Shown here: piece after piece, positions 4,504 to 5,223 of the stretch
Numbering within the stretch: the first letter of the stretch is position 1
Layout of the letters: each line of letters starts with the position of its first letter
Assembly: GCA_038238115.1 (NCBI GenBank)
Contig: JBBRYB010000162.1
Coordinates: forward strand, 1-5,223
Length of the DNA stretch: 5,223 bases
Direction: 5' to 3'
From: JBBRYB01 sp038238115
GTDB taxonomy: Bacteria > Actinomycetota > Actinomycetes > Propionibacteriales > Nocardioidaceae
Position numbers and translations under genes: made by a program
Notes under the pieces: generated by a model
Told to the model about the DNA's origin: nothing
The model's input: only the letters and a program-made list of their open reading frames with translations
Database searches by the model: none

Positions 4504-4606
4504 CTATGCGCGGAATCAAGACGTTCCGATCAGGCGGATGCTTGCGACCCGCCATGCCCTCATCCAGAACCTCCGCCGCAGCCACTATGAGATCGCCATC
4601 GAGGTA
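4501..4606 (+). pseudogene. IS6-family transposase scrap, C-terminal part
   Basis: Plus-strand sequence begins MRGIKTFRS (from 4506). After a one-base deletion near 4533 it continues RRMLATRHALIQNLRRSHYE and IAIEVPT. This corresponds to the segment 'PMRG-KTFRSAR-LATGHA-IQNL-RG-YDIATEAP' near the end of IS6 transposases, seen also at 2535-2640 in this window. The catalytic residues, the N-terminus, the last residues and both IS ends are missing. It abuts the truncated 5' end of the GGDEF remnant at about 4500-4505, so this junction marks an IS6-associated deletion or a recombination event. It is diverged from the copy at 1955-2739 and from the copy at the right edge, so it represents a separate, older insertion. 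Confidence 0.65.
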
Positions 4607-4645
4607 CCAACCCCACCGACTACGGACCCTGTGCCGTGCCAATAT

Positions 4646-4661
4646 GCAGACGCAGGTCTGC
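4646..4661. repeat. Small perfect hairpin before the IS3-like pseudogene
   Basis: GCAGAC and GTCTGC are perfect complements around a four-base loop. It lies 32 bases before the start of the IS3-like pseudogene. It may belong to that element's leader. It is short and could be chance. Confidence 0.25.
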
Positions 4662-4692
4662 TCGGCTGCGACTGGGTGTACCGGCCTCTGGG

Positions 4693-5082
4693 ATGATCAT
4701 GGTCGTGTCCCTCCGGCTGCTCTACCTGATCATGATTCGTGTGTTCGGTTGGCTCGTGCTTCTCCCGCGGGGACGCGTCAAAGGACGCCGAGATCCTGGT
4801 GTTGCGGCATGAGGTTGCGGTGCTGCGCCGTCAGGTTGGTCGGCCCAAGCTGGACTGGGCGGATCGGGCGGTCCTTGCCGCGTTTGCCGGGCTACTCCCC
4901 GCCGGGCTGCGCCGGTTCGGCTGGTGACCCCCGGCACGCTGCTGGGTTGGCACCGGCGGCTGGTCGCTCGGTACTGGACTTATCCGAATCGGCCCGGTCG
5001 ACCTCCGGTCGCCGCGGAGATCCCCGAGTTGGTGATCCGCCTAGCCCGGAGAACCCGTTGTGGGTCACCGCAGGATCCAGGG
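4693..5082 (+). pseudogene. IS3/integrase-type transposase, multiply frameshifted and truncated by IS6
   Basis: The N-terminal half of an actinobacterial 'integrase core domain' transposase. From ATG 4693 (or 4699) it reads MIMVVSLRLLYLIMIRVFGW then LVLL. After a shift near 4765 it continues RGDASKDAEILVLRHEVAVL and RRQVGRPKLDWADRAVLAAF. After a shift near 4920 it reads LVTPGTLLGWHRRLVARYW, TYPNRPGRPPVAAEIPELV and IRLAR. A shift near 5049 then gives ENPLW, and another near 5064 gives HRRIQG, all as in intact family members. Judged by residue spacing, these are one two-base and three one-base deletions. At 5083 the sequence changes to an IS6 end, removing the DDE catalytic half. It is inactive. 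The TGA of the preceding frame overlaps ATG 4693 by chance. Confidence 0.75.
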
Positions 5083-5223
5083 GGCTCTGTTGCGTTGGCC
5101 GATGTATCGGCATGATTGAACCGACGCCGGGGGAATCAGATGGCGAGTGTCAGCTCATCGATAGCGGTCAGCAGCCGGTGCTGGACCGGTGCTTCGGTGG
5201 CGATGTCGTAGTGGCCGCGTTTG
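5083..5223 (-). mobile_element. IS6-family element, right end (continues beyond window)
   Basis: The end, read from 5083 inward, is GGCTCTGTTGCGTTGGCCGA, an IS6-type terminal repeat. Beyond it a transposase C-terminus is read on the minus strand. The element is inserted in the IS3-like pseudogene just after its RRIQG codons, with ATCCAGGG as the adjacent octamer. Its end differs from the other IS6 ends in this window, so it is a distinct isoform. The other end and the second target duplication lie outside. Confidence 0.75.
5136..5223 (-). CDS. IS6-family transposase, C-terminal 28 residues (partial)
   Basis: The minus-strand frame reads KRGHYDIATEAPVQHRLLTA and IDELTLAI followed by TGA at 5138-5136. 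This aligns directly with the C-terminus of the copy ending at 2686 (KRGPYDIATEAPAHRRLPAA, then FVELALAT). No frameshift is visible in this short piece, but the catalytic part lies outside the window, so activity cannot be judged. It could be the source of transposase acting on the other IS6 ends here. Confidence 0.7.
   Translation of the reverse strand, partial: KRGHYDIATEAPVQHRLLTAIDELTLAI

Noticed and set aside
1..5223. CRISPR arrays, tRNA or rRNA genes, known defence systems
   Set aside because: I found no regularly spaced direct repeats, no cloverleaf with a T-loop, and no defence-gene motifs. The AAA fragment alone is not evidence of defence.

Overview
The base composition is GC-rich with strongly GC-biased third codon positions. 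The recognisable families are an actinobacterial DUF664/DinB protein, an AAA_25-type ATPase fragment and actinobacterial IS6, IS110 and IS3-like transposase pieces. This points to a high-GC actinomycete; the genus cannot be read from the sequence. The window is an accessory-genome scrapyard: two intact cargo genes lie among insertion-sequence copies and gene remnants.

Layout. Positions 1-224 hold the 5' end of an IS3-type transposase (minus strand) abutting the 3' tail of an IS110-like transposase (plus). An intact DUF664/DinB-like gene follows at 307-855. Positions 880-1309 hold two doubtful small minus-strand ORFs. Positions 1385-1702 hold a fragment of an AAA ATPase with a clear Walker A motif but no Walker B. 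Positions 1705-2910 hold an unrecognised gene remnant split by a complete 785-bp IS6-family element (1955-2739). Its last codon and stop overlap the start of an intact GNAT acetyltransferase (2907-3404) in an ATGA overlap. A ParE/RelE-like toxin tail follows, then a 192-bp IS6-ended miniature element (3542-3733) and about 440 bp without a recognisable gene. A truncated GGDEF-domain gene (4180-4503, minus) has its catalytic signature scrambled by two compensating deletions. Finally there are an IS6 transposase C-terminal scrap (4501-4606), a multiply frameshifted IS3/integrase-type transposase (4693-5082), and the end of another IS6 copy (5083-5223, minus) inserted into it.

How it fits together. 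IS6-family ends or coding scraps occur at four places and mark most junctions, as expected where IS6 replicative transposition and recombination between copies build mosaics. The DinB and GNAT genes are open from start to stop. Every transposase long enough to judge, the split gene and the GGDEF gene carry frameshifts, and all of these look like small deletions. No defence system, CRISPR array, tRNA or rRNA was seen. The most informative observations are the gene precisely split by IS6 and translationally coupled to GNAT, the strong hairpin just before GNAT, the inverted repeat enclosing the IS6 transposase start codon, and the GGDEF motif erased by a frame excursion.
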